Shown here one piece after another: positions 35,719 through 43,303 of a DNA stretch of 64,000 bases. Numbering within the stretch: the stretch's first letter is position 1; the number at the start of each line of letters is the position of its first letter. The notes below the pieces were generated by a model. It saw only the letters and a list, made by a program, of their open reading frames with translations. It was not told the origin of the DNA and did not search any database. Origin of the DNA: Reyranella sp. (GTDB lineage: Bacteria; Pseudomonadota; Alphaproteobacteria; Reyranellales; Reyranellaceae); assembly GCA_019750135.1 (NCBI GenBank), contig JAIEOV010000006.1:62001-126000 (forward strand), written 5' to 3'. A program made the position numbers and the translations under genes.

Positions 35719-36837
35719 ATGAAAGCGGCAATGGACGACCGGTCGGTGGCGCAGCGCGTGCTCGACCATATCGCCAACGGCACGACCGATATCGGCGAGG
35801 ACGTCTGGCGCGAGCCGGTCGCCAACTATCAGTCCAAAGACCGGCTGGCCGCCGAGATCGAGCGCGTGCTGCGACGCTCGCCCACGCCGTTCTGCCCGGC
35901 AGCGGCTCTGCCCGAGGTCGGCTCCTACATCGCGCGCGACGCGGCCGGCACGCCGACCGTCGTGGTGCGCGGCGTCGACGGCAAGGTCCGCGCCTTCCGC
36001 AATGCCTGCCGCCATCGCGGCATGCAGGTGGCGAGCGATTCGGGCTGCACGCGGGCCTTCGTCTGCCGCTATCACGGCTGGACCTACAATCTCGAAGGCC
36101 GCCTGCGCCATATCCCGCACGAGGAAGGCTTTCCCGGCTTCGACAAGGAGGCGCATCCGCTGGTGCCGATGACGGCGAGCGAGCGCTTCGGCCTGGTGTT
36201 CGTCACCCAGGACGAGCCGGTACTGGGCGACGATTCGCTGGGCGGGCTCGACAAGCTGATCTCACCCGAGCAGCGTCTGTTCGCGACGGCCGAGCGCGAG
36301 TTTGAGGTCAACTGGAAGATCCTGCTAGAAGGCTTCATCGAGGGCTATCACATCAAGTCGACGCATCCCGAGAGCTTCCTGCCGTACGGCTTCGACAACC
36401 TGAACGTCATCGACCTGTTCGGCCGGCACAGCCGCGTCACCTATCCGTTCCAGCGCATCAAGAAGCTCGCCAAGGTGCCGCCGGCGGAGCGACGGGTCGA
36501 AGGTCTCCTGACCTACGTCTATCACCTGTTCCCCAACGTGCTGATCACGGTGCTGTCGCGCCACACCAACGTGGTGATCCTGGAGCCGCTCGCCGTCGAT
36601 CGCACGCGGCAGATCACCTACACGCTGACCAACGGCGGCGGCGACGATCCCGCCGCCCTGGCCGAGGCCAAGCGCGACGCCGACTTCGTCGGTAACACCG
36701 GCGCGCAGGAAGATCGCGCGGTGGTGCAGGCGATCCAGCGCGGCCTCGGCAGCCGCGCCAACGACGCCTTCACCTTTGGCCACTACGAGAGCGCCATCGT
36801 CCACTTCCACAGGACGCTGACGGCGGCTCTTTCATGA
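35719..36837 (+). CDS. Rieske non-heme iron oxygenase, large (alpha) subunit
   Basis: A 372-residue aromatic-ring-hydroxylase-type alpha subunit. The Rieske ligands are C97-R-H99 (NACRHRGM) and C116-R-Y-H119 (CRYHGWTYNLEG). The mononuclear iron site has the pattern NWKILLEGFIEGYHIKSTHP with two histidines, and a late aspartate region follows. No small beta subunit lies next to it, so it is either a homomeric (phthalate or carnitine monooxygenase-like) enzyme or pairs with distant subunits; the Rieske-FAD reductase at 29.5 kb could supply electrons. Starts at 35710, 35719 and 35731 are all in frame without a clear ribosome site. Confidence 0.87.
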   Translation: MKAAMDDRSVAQRVLDHIANGTTDIGEDVWREPVANYQSKDRLAAEIERVLRRSPTPFCPAAALPEVGSYIARDAAGTPTVVVRGVDGKVRAFRNACRHRGMQVASDSGCTRAFVCRYHGWTYNLEGRLRHIPHEEGFPGFDKEAHPLVPMTASERFGLVFVTQDEPVLGDDSLGGLDKLISPEQRLFATAEREFEVNWKILLEGFIEGYHIKSTHPESFLPYGFDNLNVIDLFGRHSRVTYPFQRIKKLAKVPPAERRVEGLLTYVYHLFPNVLITVLSRHTNVVILEPLAVDRTRQITYTLTNGGGDDPAALAEAKRDADFVGNTGAQEDRAVVQAIQRGLGSRANDAFTFGHYESAIVHFHRTLTAALS

Positions 36838-36838
36838 T

Positions 36839-36891
36839 GGGAGCGCGGGCCTCCGGCCCGCTCATGACGCGGGCCAGAGGCCCGCGCTCCC
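36839..36891. repeat. Palindromic intergenic repeat, type A, copy 5
   Basis: Arms GGGAGCGCGGGCCTCCGGCC and a right side with CCAGAGG, so one arm has the TCC subtype and the other the TCT subtype. The centre is CTCATGACG. It occupies the 55-bp gap between two convergent stops (Rieske oxygenase and SDR), a likely bidirectional terminator position. Confidence 0.9.
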
Positions 36892-36892
36892 A

Positions 36893-37771
36893 TCAACTCC
36901 GCTTCGCGCGATCGGCGGCGTTGGTCGACTGGATCTGCTCGCGGATGCGGCGCCAGTCGTCGTCGCTGTAGGCCATCATGTTGGAGAAGGTGCCGTTGCC
37001 CATGATGCCCATGGCGCCGTCGATGGCGATGACCTCGCCGTTGATGTACTCGACCTCGTCGCTCATCAGGAATGCCGCCATGTTCGCGAGCTCGCTGGGC
37101 CGGCCGACGCGGCCCAGTGGATTGCGGGCCTTGTAGCGGTCGTCGTCGGCCTCCTTCATCGGATTGAGCCGGGCCCACGCGCCTTCGGTCGGGAAGGGGC
37201 CAGGCGCGATGGCGTTCAGCCGGATACCGTGGCGTCCCCATTCGACGGCGAGGCTCTGGGTCATCACCGCGACACCGGCCTTGGACATGGCCGACGGCAC
37301 GACGAACGGGCTGCCGGTCCATACCCAGGTCGTCAGGATGCTGAGCACGCTCGCCTTGCGCTTTTCGGCGATCCAGCGCTTGCCGCAGGCGTTGGTCGTG
37401 TAGAACGTGCCGTGCAGGACGATGTTGGCGATGGCGTCGAAGGCCCGCGGGCTCAAGTCCTTGGTCTGGGAGATGAAATTTCCAGCAGCATTGTTGACCA
37501 ATCCGTCCAGCGGCCCCGTCGACCAGATACGGTCGAGCAGCTCCTCGACCGCTGTGGCGACGCGGATATCCACCGCATGGGTCTCGACCCGCCGGCCAGG
37601 GTACTTGGTCATGACCTCCTTCGCCGTCTCTTCGAGGACGCCGCCGCGGCGACCGCAGATGACGCAGTCAGCGCCCAGCTCGACGAATTTCTCCATCATG
37701 ATGCGACCCAGTCCGGTGCCGCCGCCGGTGACGAGGAAACGCTTACCCTTGAACAGATCGGTCCGAAACAT
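36893..37771 (-). CDS. SDR-family oxidoreductase, 2,4-dienoyl-CoA reductase-like
   Basis: A 292-residue SDR. The cofactor motif is VTGGGTGLGRIMMEKF (about residues 15-30), NNAAGNF follows strand 4, and where the usual Y-x-x-x-K is expected the sequence is PSAMSKAGVAVMTQSLAVEW: tyrosine is replaced, as in peroxisomal and bacterial 2,4-dienoyl-CoA reductases, while the lysine is kept. The end region GNGTFSNMMAYSDDDWRRIR is longer than a classical SDR. ATG at 37771 follows GGGGGAGCG; a TTG lies directly before it. Its likely role is reducing dienoyl-CoA during breakdown of unsaturated acids. Confidence 0.87.
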   Translation of the reverse strand: MFRTDLFKGKRFLVTGGGTGLGRIMMEKFVELGADCVICGRRGGVLEETAKEVMTKYPGRRVETHAVDIRVATAVEELLDRIWSTGPLDGLVNNAAGNFISQTKDLSPRAFDAIANIVLHGTFYTTNACGKRWIAEKRKASVLSILTTWVWTGSPFVVPSAMSKAGVAVMTQSLAVEWGRHGIRLNAIAPGPFPTEGAWARLNPMKEADDDRYKARNPLGRVGRPSELANMAAFLMSDEVEYINGEVIAIDGAMGIMGNGTFSNMMAYSDDDWRRIREQIQSTNAADRAKRS

Positions 37772-37838
37772 CAAACGCTCCCCCAGATTGCAGTGTCACT
37801 GTCGTGTAACTGGATCAGAAAGTCCCTTACAAGAACTG

Positions 37839-37866
37839 TTGCACGGCTGAGTTTGAGTGATAGGAT
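37839..37866 (+). promoter_or_regulatory. Putative sigma-70 promoter of the cold-shock gene
   Basis: A TTGCAC hexamer (37839-37844) and TAGGAT (37861-37866) are separated by 16 bases, 28 bp upstream of the cold-shock ATG. Both hexamers match four of six consensus positions. The leader is AT-rich relative to its surroundings. No long cold-shock 5' leader would be present if this is the start region. Confidence 0.4.
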
Positions 37867-37894
37867 TTCCGAATAACAACATGGGATCGTTGAA

Positions 37895-38413
37895 ATGACG
37901 ACCCAACAGGGAGAGACGGGCGGGGACGTCGGTACGGTTGAGCTGCGTGGTAAGGTCAAGTGGTTCAACGCCGTCAAGGGTTATGGGTTTTTGGCCCTCG
38001 ACGCCGATAATAGCGACGCGTTCCTGCATGTGACGACACTGCGCCAAGCCGGGCATGAGGATCTCAAGCCCGGAGCGACGGTGACGTGCGCCGGCGTGCG
38101 CGGCCCCAAGGGCTGGCAGGTCATGAAGGTGCTCGACGTCGATTCGTCGACGGCGGTAGCGACGGCACCCAAGCCGCCGCCGGTGCCTGACGGCATCGCC
38201 ATGGGCGATTACATCGCCGCCTTGGTCAAATGGTACAACAACGAGCGCGGCTACGGCTTCGTCACGCGCGAGGCGGCCGAAGGCGACATCTTCGTGCATG
38301 CGGCAGTGCTGCGCCGCCACGGCATGGAATCGCTGGCGCCCGGCCAGAAGGTGATGATCCGCATCGCCGAAGGTCAGAAGGGCCTGCAGGTCGTCGAGAT
38401 ACGGGCGGCTTAA
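37895..38413 (+). CDS. Double cold-shock-domain protein
   Basis: A 172-residue nucleic-acid-binding protein with two cold-shock domains. The first has GKVKWFNAVKGYGFLALDAD then DAFLHVTTL (RNP1 and RNP2 positions, about residues 19-46), and the second has ALVKWYNNERGYGFVTREAA then DIFVHAAVL (about 109-136). A Pro-rich linker PKPPPVPDG joins them. RNP2 of the first domain reads AFLHV instead of VFVHI, a mild change. Two-domain CspA-like proteins of this size are typical of Alphaproteobacteria and act as RNA chaperones. A perfect type B palindrome follows 10 bp after the stop. Confidence 0.93.
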   Translation: MTTQQGETGGDVGTVELRGKVKWFNAVKGYGFLALDADNSDAFLHVTTLRQAGHEDLKPGATVTCAGVRGPKGWQVMKVLDVDSSTAVATAPKPPPVPDGIAMGDYIAALVKWYNNERGYGFVTREAAEGDIFVHAAVLRRHGMESLAPGQKVMIRIAEGQKGLQVVEIRAA

Positions 38414-38423
38414 AGATTTATCC

Positions 38424-38494
38424 TCTTCCGGACCGCGCGCGTCCTCGCGCGCTCATGAGTCATGAGCGCGCGAGGACGCGCGCGGTCCGGAAGA
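38424..38494. repeat. Palindromic intergenic repeat, type B, copy 2 (perfect 35-bp arms)
   Basis: Perfect 35-bp arms at 38424-38458 and 38460-38494 around a single G. The arms begin TCTTCCGGACCGCGCGCG and end at TCATGA. It is the most exact palindrome in the window and sits between the convergent cold-shock and ThiY-like genes. The perfect symmetry suggests recent copying or ongoing correction between arms. Confidence 0.93.
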
Positions 38495-38495
38495 A

Positions 38496-39437
38496 TTACT
38501 TGATGTCCCGCAGATAGCTGTCGAGCGGCGGCGCCTGCTTGATCAGGCCGCGCTTCACCAGGAAGTCGGCAAACGTCTCGTAGCGCGCGCGATCGAGCGC
38601 GCTCGGATCGGCCGCCAGCAGGGGCAGCGTGTCCTTCCAGGCGAGCTTGTTCAGATCGCTGTCGAGCTCCTTGCCCGACTTCGAGAAGATTCCCCAAGCC
38701 TCATCGGGATTGGCCATGAGCCACGTCGTCGCCTCGGCAATGGCAGCCAAAAGCTTCTTGGTGCGCGCGACATCGACGGTCTCGCGCTTGGTGACCAGGA
38801 TCAACTCGTCATAGGTCGGCACGCCGTTCTTCTCGACCTCCCATAGCCGGCCCTTCGCCTTGTGCAGGGCAAGGTCGTTCAGCTCGAAATTGCGGAAGGC
38901 GCCGATCACACCGTCGACCTGCTTGCTCATCAGCGCCGTGGTCAGGGCGAAGTTGACGTTGATCAGCGTGACGTCTTTCAACGTCAGCCCGGCCTTCTCG
39001 AGGATCGCGCCCAGGAGGGCTTCCTCGAAGCCCGCGATCGAATAGCCGATCTTGCGGCCCTTGAAGTCGGCGATCGACTTCACCGGCCCGTCCTCGAGCG
39101 CCACCAGCGAGTTGAGCGGCTGGGCGACCAGCACGCCGACGCGCACCAGCGGCAGGCCTTCGGCCGCCAGCATCTGCAGCGTCGGCTGGTAGGAGAGGGC
39201 GTACTCGGCTTGTCCGGCGGCGACCAGCTTGGGCGGCGCGTTGGGATCGGCGGGCGCGATCAGCTCCACGTCGAGGCCATGCTTGGCGAAGATGCCGCGC
39301 TGCTTGGCGATCACCAGGGCGGCGTGGTCGGGATTGACGAACCAGTCGAGCAGCAGGCGGACCTTGTCCTGCGCCGCAGCGGGCAGTGCCAGACTCACCA
39401 GCGCGAGCGCCGCGAGCAGGCGGATCAGAATTCGCAT
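38496..39437 (-). CDS. thiY: Thiamine-precursor ABC transporter substrate-binding protein (ThiY/NMT1-like)
   Basis: A 313-residue periplasmic binding protein of the NMT1/THI5-like family, with signal peptide MRILIRLLAALALVSLALPA cleaved after AAAQ. The mature N-terminus VRLLLDWFVNPDHAALVIAK is the pyrimidine-binding pattern (W-x-x-N-x-x-H), and QAEYALSYQPTLQMLAAEG follows. The ligand is expected to be formylaminopyrimidine, a thiamine breakdown product, or another pyrimidine precursor. The ATG at 39437 has AAGGAG seven bases upstream; an ATG at 39443 is too close to it. The operon is under a TPP riboswitch, which supports the assignment. Confidence 0.9.
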   Translation of the reverse strand: MRILIRLLAALALVSLALPAAAQDKVRLLLDWFVNPDHAALVIAKQRGIFAKHGLDVELIAPADPNAPPKLVAAGQAEYALSYQPTLQMLAAEGLPLVRVGVLVAQPLNSLVALEDGPVKSIADFKGRKIGYSIAGFEEALLGAILEKAGLTLKDVTLINVNFALTTALMSKQVDGVIGAFRNFELNDLALHKAKGRLWEVEKNGVPTYDELILVTKRETVDVARTKKLLAAIAEATTWLMANPDEAWGIFSKSGKELDSDLNKLAWKDTLPLLAADPSALDRARYETFADFLVKRGLIKQAPPLDSYLRDIK

Positions 39438-39439
39438 CG

Positions 39440-40174
39440 TCATTCTCCTTGCGATTGCCAGGGTACCAACACGCGCGCCGCCCAGTCGGTCGCGTAGTAG
39501 AGCGCGAGGCCGAGCAGGCAGAGCACGACAAGAGCGGCGAAGGCGAGCGGGGTCTGCCCGCGCGCCAGGGATATGGTCATGAGGTAGCCGAGGCCGGCGC
39601 TGGCGCCGACCCATTCGCCGATGACGGCGCCGATCGGCGCCACTGCAGCGGCGATGCGCGCGCCGGAGGCGAAGGCCGGCAGGGCGGCCGGCAGGCGGAT
39701 CTGCAACAGGACGGCGCGGGGACTCGCATCCATGGTGCGGGCGAGGTCGAGCCAGCCCTCGTTGGTGCGCCGCAGCCCGTCGTAGAGAGCGCTGACGACG
39801 GGGAAGAAGATCACCAGGGCCGCCATCGCGACCTTGGAAGCCATGCCGTAGCCCAGCCACAGCACCAGCAGCGGCGCGATGGCGATCACCGGGATGGCCT
39901 GCGAGACGATCACCAGCGGCAGCGCCCAGCGCCGCCAGCCGACAGAGGCGGCGAAGATGATCGCCAGCGCGGCGCCCAGCACCAGGCCGAGCAGCAGGCC
40001 GAGGACCATCTCGGTCGCGGTCCAGGCGGCCTCGGCGATCAGGAGATCGGACCGTTCGACCAGGACCGTCAGGACGCGCGAGGGAGGCGGCAGGATGTAG
40101 GACGGCACGCCGCTCGCCCAGACCAACACTTCCCATCCGAGCAGCAAGCCGAACGCGGTGACCAGCGGCCTCAT
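39440..40174 (-). CDS. thiX: Thiamine-precursor ABC transporter permease (ThiX-like)
   Basis: A 244-residue inner-membrane permease of the SsuC/TauC-related family with about six helices. The EAA loop is DGLRRTNEGWLDLARTMDAS followed by PRAVLLQIRLPAALPAFASG (about residues 134-170). The N-terminal LLGWEVLVWASGVPSYILPP is typical for this family. The ATG overlaps the stop of the ATPase gene (ATGA), and its own stop lies 2 bp before the ThiY ATG. The AAGGAG that initiates ThiY lies in its last codons, so translation of the two is coupled. Confidence 0.9.
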   Translation of the reverse strand: MRPLVTAFGLLLGWEVLVWASGVPSYILPPPSRVLTVLVERSDLLIAEAAWTATEMVLGLLLGLVLGAALAIIFAASVGWRRWALPLVIVSQAIPVIAIAPLLVLWLGYGMASKVAMAALVIFFPVVSALYDGLRRTNEGWLDLARTMDASPRAVLLQIRLPAALPAFASGARIAAAVAPIGAVIGEWVGASAGLGYLMTISLARGQTPLAFAALVVLCLLGLALYYATDWAARVLVPWQSQGE

Positions 40175-40893
40175 GGCGCGAGACCGCGCAGCTCGGCGAC
40201 GAGGCGTGCGTGCATGCCGAGCAGGGCGGGATCGGCCGGATCGCGCGGCACGACACCGGCCGGCTCGATCGCCGGGCCGGCGATGAACGGCGAGCCCGAC
40301 AGCACGCGGATCTGATGGCCGACGCGCAGCGCTTCCAGCGGATCGTGCGTGACCAGAACGGCGGTGCGGCCGGCGAGCAGCCGCGCGGCGAGGTCCTGCA
40401 GCTCCAGCCGAGTCACGGCGTCGAGATGGGCAAACGGCTCGTCCATCAGCACCACCGGCCGGTCCTCACACAGCGTGCGAGCGAGCGCCGCGCGCTGGCG
40501 CATGCCGCCGGAAAGTTGCGCCGGGCGGTCGTCGAGGCGATCGGCCAGGCCGACGTCGGCGAGCAGGGTGCGGGCGCGTACCTCTGCCACAGAGAGCGCT
40601 GCGCGGTCGCCGCGCAGGCGGTAGCCCAGCAGGACATTGTCGAGGACGGACAGCCACGGCAGCAGCAGGTCGGATTGCGCCATGTAGGCGACGGGCTGCG
40701 CACGCGGCGCGTCCGGCAGCAGGCCGGCCAGCCAGCGCAGCAGTGAGCTCTTGCCGACTCCCGAGCGGCCGAGCAGGCAGGTCGTGCGCCCGGCCGGAAA
40801 CTCCAGCGTCAGGTCGCGGGCGACCAGGCGGTCGCCGAAGGCGATGCGCGCATCGCGCACGAGGAGGGGAGGAGCAGCCGACAAGTACGTCAC
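40171..40893 (-). CDS. thiZ: Thiamine-precursor ABC transporter ATP-binding protein (ThiZ-like)
   Basis: A 240-residue ATPase, first gene of the riboswitch-controlled operon. Walker A is LLGRSGVGKSSLLRWL, the signature is LSGGMRQRAALARTL, Walker B is VVLMDEPFAHLD, and the switch is LVTHDPLEAL. The Q-loop reads VAYMAQSDLLLPWLSVLDNV. Homology starts within about ten residues of the N-terminus, so initiation at the GTG at 40893 is preferred; a TTG three codons later is the alternative. That GTG is inside the P1 helix of the TPP aptamer, making it a direct target of ligand control. Confidence 0.9.
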   Translation of the reverse strand: MTYLSAAPPLLVRDARIAFGDRLVARDLTLEFPAGRTTCLLGRSGVGKSSLLRWLAGLLPDAPRAQPVAYMAQSDLLLPWLSVLDNVLLGYRLRGDRAALSVAEVRARTLLADVGLADRLDDRPAQLSGGMRQRAALARTLCEDRPVVLMDEPFAHLDAVTRLELQDLAARLLAGRTAVLVTHDPLEALRVGHQIRVLSGSPFIAGPAIEPAGVVPRDPADPALLGMHARLVAELRGLAP

Positions 40894-40978
40894 CAGTCCC
40901 TACGCCGGTACTAACCGGATCAGGTTGCCGGGGTCGTCCTTGCGAACCTCTCAGCCCAGAATGGGCTCCCCCCGGTGA
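40890..40978 (-). ncRNA. TPP riboswitch (Thi box)
   Basis: Read on the minus strand, the thi-box core is unmistakable: GGGCTGAGAGG, then ACCTGATCCGGTTAGTACCG and GCGTAGGGA. CTGAGA is at 40954-40949. The P1 arms are TCACC (40978-40974) and GGTGA (40894-40890), five perfect pairs enclosing the aptamer. The GTG start codon of the ATPase gene is part of the 3' arm of P1, and AGGGA, the likely Shine-Dalgarno, is in the conserved 3' core. Ligand binding should therefore block translation directly, with no separate expression platform visible. Confidence 0.95.
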
Positions 40979-40986
40979 ACCCGGGC

Positions 40987-41015
40987 ACTATGGAAAGGCG
41001 CGAACTGTCACGCAA
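40987..41015 (-). promoter_or_regulatory. Putative promoter of the TPP riboswitch operon
   Basis: On the minus strand a TTGCGT hexamer (41015-41010) and CATAGT (40992-40987) are spaced by 17 bases. Transcription would start roughly at the 5' end of the aptamer. The -35 match is weak, so this is a position-based call. The divergent DUF192 gene begins 42 bp beyond it. Confidence 0.35.
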
Positions 41016-41056
41016 GCGTCTTGAGTTTGACGAAATCGCCGGGCAACCGTTATTCC

Positions 41057-41566
41057 ATGGCCATGGCATCCTTTCGTTCCGGAACGCGGCTCGCCCAGCT
41101 CTCCTTGGGGCGCCGTCTGCTGCTTGCAGCGCCCGCCGTCCTGATGGCGGGCGGCGCGCTGGCGCAGAGCTCCGAGATCACGTTCAAGAAGTCGTCGCTG
41201 GTCGTGGTGACCGCCAGCCGCGAGATCAAGTTCGACGTCGAGCTGGCGTTGAACGACGCTGAGCGCGCGCGCGGGCTGATGTACCGCGAGAAGCTCGGAC
41301 CCTACGACGGCATGCTGTTCGACTTCTACCAGGATGCGCCGGTCAGCTTCTGGATGAAGAACACGCTGATCCCGCTCGACATGGTGTTCATCGCCGGCGA
41401 CGGCACGATCAAGCACGTCCACGCCAACGCGACGCCCCTCTCGACCGACGCCATCCCCAGCCAGTTCCCGGTGCGCGCCGTGCTCGAAATCAACGGCGGC
41501 AGCGCGCGCCTGCTCGGCATCAAGCCCGGCGACAAGGTCAAGCACGCGATCTTCGGCAACGCTTAA
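41057..41566 (+). CDS. DUF192 family secreted protein
   Basis: A 169-residue protein with a Sec signal peptide: basic RLAQLSLGRRLLLAAPAVLM and cleavage after ALAQ near residue 36. The mature domain is DUF192 (UPF0127): FDVELALNDAERARGLMYRE, then GMLFDFYQDAPVSFWMKNTL with the conserved F-W-M-K-N-T, IPLDMVFIAGDGTI, and VLEINGGSARLLGIKPGD. The biochemical role of the family is unknown. ATG codons at 41057 and 41063 are both possible and neither has a clear ribosome site. A palindromic repeat begins at the base after the stop. Confidence 0.9.
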   Translation: MAMASFRSGTRLAQLSLGRRLLLAAPAVLMAGGALAQSSEITFKKSSLVVVTASREIKFDVELALNDAERARGLMYREKLGPYDGMLFDFYQDAPVSFWMKNTLIPLDMVFIAGDGTIKHVHANATPLSTDAIPSQFPVRAVLEINGGSARLLGIKPGDKVKHAIFGNA

Positions 41567-41618
41567 GGGAGCGCGGGCCTCTGGCCCGCTCATGAGCAGG
41601 CCAGAGGCCCGCGCTCCC
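41567..41618. repeat. Palindromic intergenic repeat, type A, copy 6
   Basis: Arms GGGAGCGCGGGCCTCTGGCC and near-perfect complement (TCT subtype on both sides) around CTCATGAG. It starts directly after the DUF192 stop and ends 1 bp before the stop of the convergent O-methyltransferase gene, so it fills the whole convergent gap. Confidence 0.9.
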
Positions 41619-41619
41619 T

Positions 41620-42279
41620 TCAACGCTTCAACGTACACGTCATGCCGTCGCCCACGGCGAACAGCGTCAGGTCGACGCGCTCGTCCTTGCGGAGCTTGGC
41701 GTTGAGCGCGCGGATCGCCGCGGTGTCGGCGTCCTTGTCGCCGAGGTTGGCGACCGAGCCGCCCCAGATGACGTTGTCGATCAGCACCAGCCCGCCACGG
41801 CGCACCAGCTTCAGGCAGCGTTCGTAGTAGGCGTCGTAGTTGGTCTTGTCGGCGTCGATGAAGGCGAGGTCGATCTGGCCAGCGAGGCCCTGGGCCAGCA
41901 GCCAGTCGAGCGTCTTCAGCGCAGGAGCAACGGTGAGCTCGATGCGGCCTTCGAGCCCGGCCTCCTTCCAGTAGCGCCTGCCGACCCGGGTCCACTCTTC
42001 GCTGACATCGCAGCACCAGAGCTTGCCGTCGTCCGGCAGGGCCTCGGCGATGCAGAGCGCGGAGTAGCCGGTGAAGGTGCCGACCTCGACGGCACGCCGT
42101 GCCCCGACGGCGCGGGCCAGTAGGCCGATCTGCTGGCCTTGATGGGCCGAGATCTGCATGCCCGCTCCCGGCATCTTCGCGGTCTCTTCGCGCAGCCGGC
42201 GCTTGAGCGGGCTGTCGCGCAGCCAATTGCCGTCGACGTAATCGGCGAGCGCACCGTCGATTTTTGGCCAGCTCTTCAT
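41620..42279 (-). CDS. O-methyltransferase (caffeoyl-CoA OMT-like, class I)
   Basis: A 219-residue SAM-dependent O-methyltransferase. The SAM motif is AVEVGTFTGYSALCIAEALP (about residues 63-82), the second acidic position is LWCCDVSEEW, and the metal/substrate motif is IDLAFIDADKTNYDAYYERC (about 137-156) followed by LVRRGGLVLIDNVIWGGSV. This is the family of caffeoyl-CoA and catechol O-methyltransferases, which require a divalent metal held by the D-A-D and D-N aspartates. The substrate in this organism is unknown. A SnoaL-like gene diverges from it across 63 bp. Confidence 0.9.
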   Translation of the reverse strand: MKSWPKIDGALADYVDGNWLRDSPLKRRLREETAKMPGAGMQISAHQGQQIGLLARAVGARRAVEVGTFTGYSALCIAEALPDDGKLWCCDVSEEWTRVGRRYWKEAGLEGRIELTVAPALKTLDWLLAQGLAGQIDLAFIDADKTNYDAYYERCLKLVRRGGLVLIDNVIWGGSVANLGDKDADTAAIRALNAKLRKDERVDLTLFAVGDGMTCTLKR

Positions 42280-42342
42280 GGCTACTCCTCGATTACCTCG
42301 CAGATCATCGACCTGACATGGGGATGGCCCCAAGTCTTGGCC

Positions 42343-42708
42343 ATGACCGACATGCAAACCTTCGTCCAGGACTACATCGCCGTGTGGAACGAGGCCGACG
42401 CCGAGCGGCGCCGGCAATTGATCCGCACTCTCTGGAAGGAAGACGCCAGTCATCTGGCGCGCACCCTCGAGGCCGTCGGCCATGCCGGCATCGAGAAGCG
42501 TGTGAGCGACGCCTATGAGAAGTGGGTGAGGGAGAAGGGCAACGTCTTTCGGCTGCGCGACGGCGTCGACGGCCACCACGGCACCATCAAGCTGCGTTGG
42601 GAGATGCTGCCGTCCGGGGGCGGCGAGGTGATCTCGATCGGCTTCGACTTCCTGGTGCTGGGCGGCGACGGACGCATCCGCACCGGCTACCAGTTCATTG
42701 AAGCCTGA
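42343..42708 (+). CDS. SnoaL/NTF2-like domain protein
   Basis: A 121-residue cone-shaped NTF2-like protein: FVQDYIAVWNEADAERRRQL, IRTLWKEDASHLARTLEAVG, then ISIGFDFLVLGGDGRIRTGY near the end. Proteins of this kind bind or isomerise small hydrophobic molecules, but no catalytic residues can be assigned here. ATG codons at 42343 and 42355 are both possible, with no strong ribosome site. The last 14 bp overlap the 3' end of the convergent DUF2237 gene. Confidence 0.8.
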   Translation: MTDMQTFVQDYIAVWNEADAERRRQLIRTLWKEDASHLARTLEAVGHAGIEKRVSDAYEKWVREKGNVFRLRDGVDGHHGTIKLRWEMLPSGGGEVISIGFDFLVLGGDGRIRTGYQFIEA

Positions 42709-43102
42709 CGGCGTATTTCTTCAGCTCGTCGAGCGAGACGACATGCAGGGTCATGGCGTGCGTGGCCTCGAGTACGACCTGGGGGGCGGCGCCGGCCTCC
42801 AGCGCTTCCTTCCAGCGGCTGGCGCACAGGCACCAGCGGTCGCCCGGCTTCAGGCCGGCGAAGCCGTACTGCGGCATCGGTGTCGAGAGGTCGTTGCCCT
42901 GGGCCTTGGAGAAGGCCAGGAACTCGGCCGTCATCACCACACAGACCGTGTGCAGGCCGAGATCCTCGCGGCCGGTATTGCAGCAGCCGTCGCGATAGAA
43001 CCCGGTGACAGGGTCGATGGAGCAGGGCTGCAGGGCGCCCCCCAGTACGTTGATAGAGGGCGCACGGCCGGGCCGGCCCTGCTCGGGTGTCTGGTCGAAC
43101 AT
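42695..43102 (-). CDS. DUF2237 family protein
   Basis: A 135-residue protein matching DUF2237: INVLGGALQPCSIDPVTGFY, RDGCCNTGREDLGLHTVCVV, LSTPMPQYGFAGLKPGDRWC, and LCASRWKEAL, ending with LEATHAMTLHVVSLDELKKY. Six or so conserved cysteines (C-S, G-C-C-N, T-V-C, W-C-L-C) suggest a metal or redox site. The family is widespread in Proteobacteria and has no known function. The start at 43102 is preferred over the upstream extension because homology begins near MFDQTP. Confidence 0.87.
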   Translation of the reverse strand: MFDQTPEQGRPGRAPSINVLGGALQPCSIDPVTGFYRDGCCNTGREDLGLHTVCVVMTAEFLAFSKAQGNDLSTPMPQYGFAGLKPGDRWCLCASRWKEALEAGAAPQVVLEATHAMTLHVVSLDELKKYAVRLQ

Positions 43103-43183
43103 GGCCCAGGATACCACCCGGAAATTGCGCTTTCGAGCGGTCCCGGTCGCTGGTAGAAAACCCGCGCTTATGGGCTATTGCGG

Positions 43184-43260
43184 CGGGGCGTAGCGCAGTC
43201 TGGTAGCGCGTCTGCCTTGGGCGCAGAAGGTCGTCGGTTCAAATCCGGCCGCCCCGACCA
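43184..43260 (+). tRNA. tRNA-Pro (anticodon TGG)
   Basis: A 77-nt cloverleaf. The acceptor stem CGGGGCG pairs with CGCCCCG and is followed by A and an encoded CCA. The D-arm is GCGC...GCGC, the anticodon stem TCTGC/GCAGA encloses loop CTTGGGC with anticodon TGG, and the T-arm is GTCGG-TTCAAAT-CCGGC. It reads CCA and probably all proline CCN codons if modified. It lies 82 bp from the DUF2237 start in the opposite direction. Confidence 0.97.
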
Positions 43261-43303
43261 CGCCGCTGCCAGTGCCCAGTCCTTTGGGGGAGAGTCGACG
43301 TCC

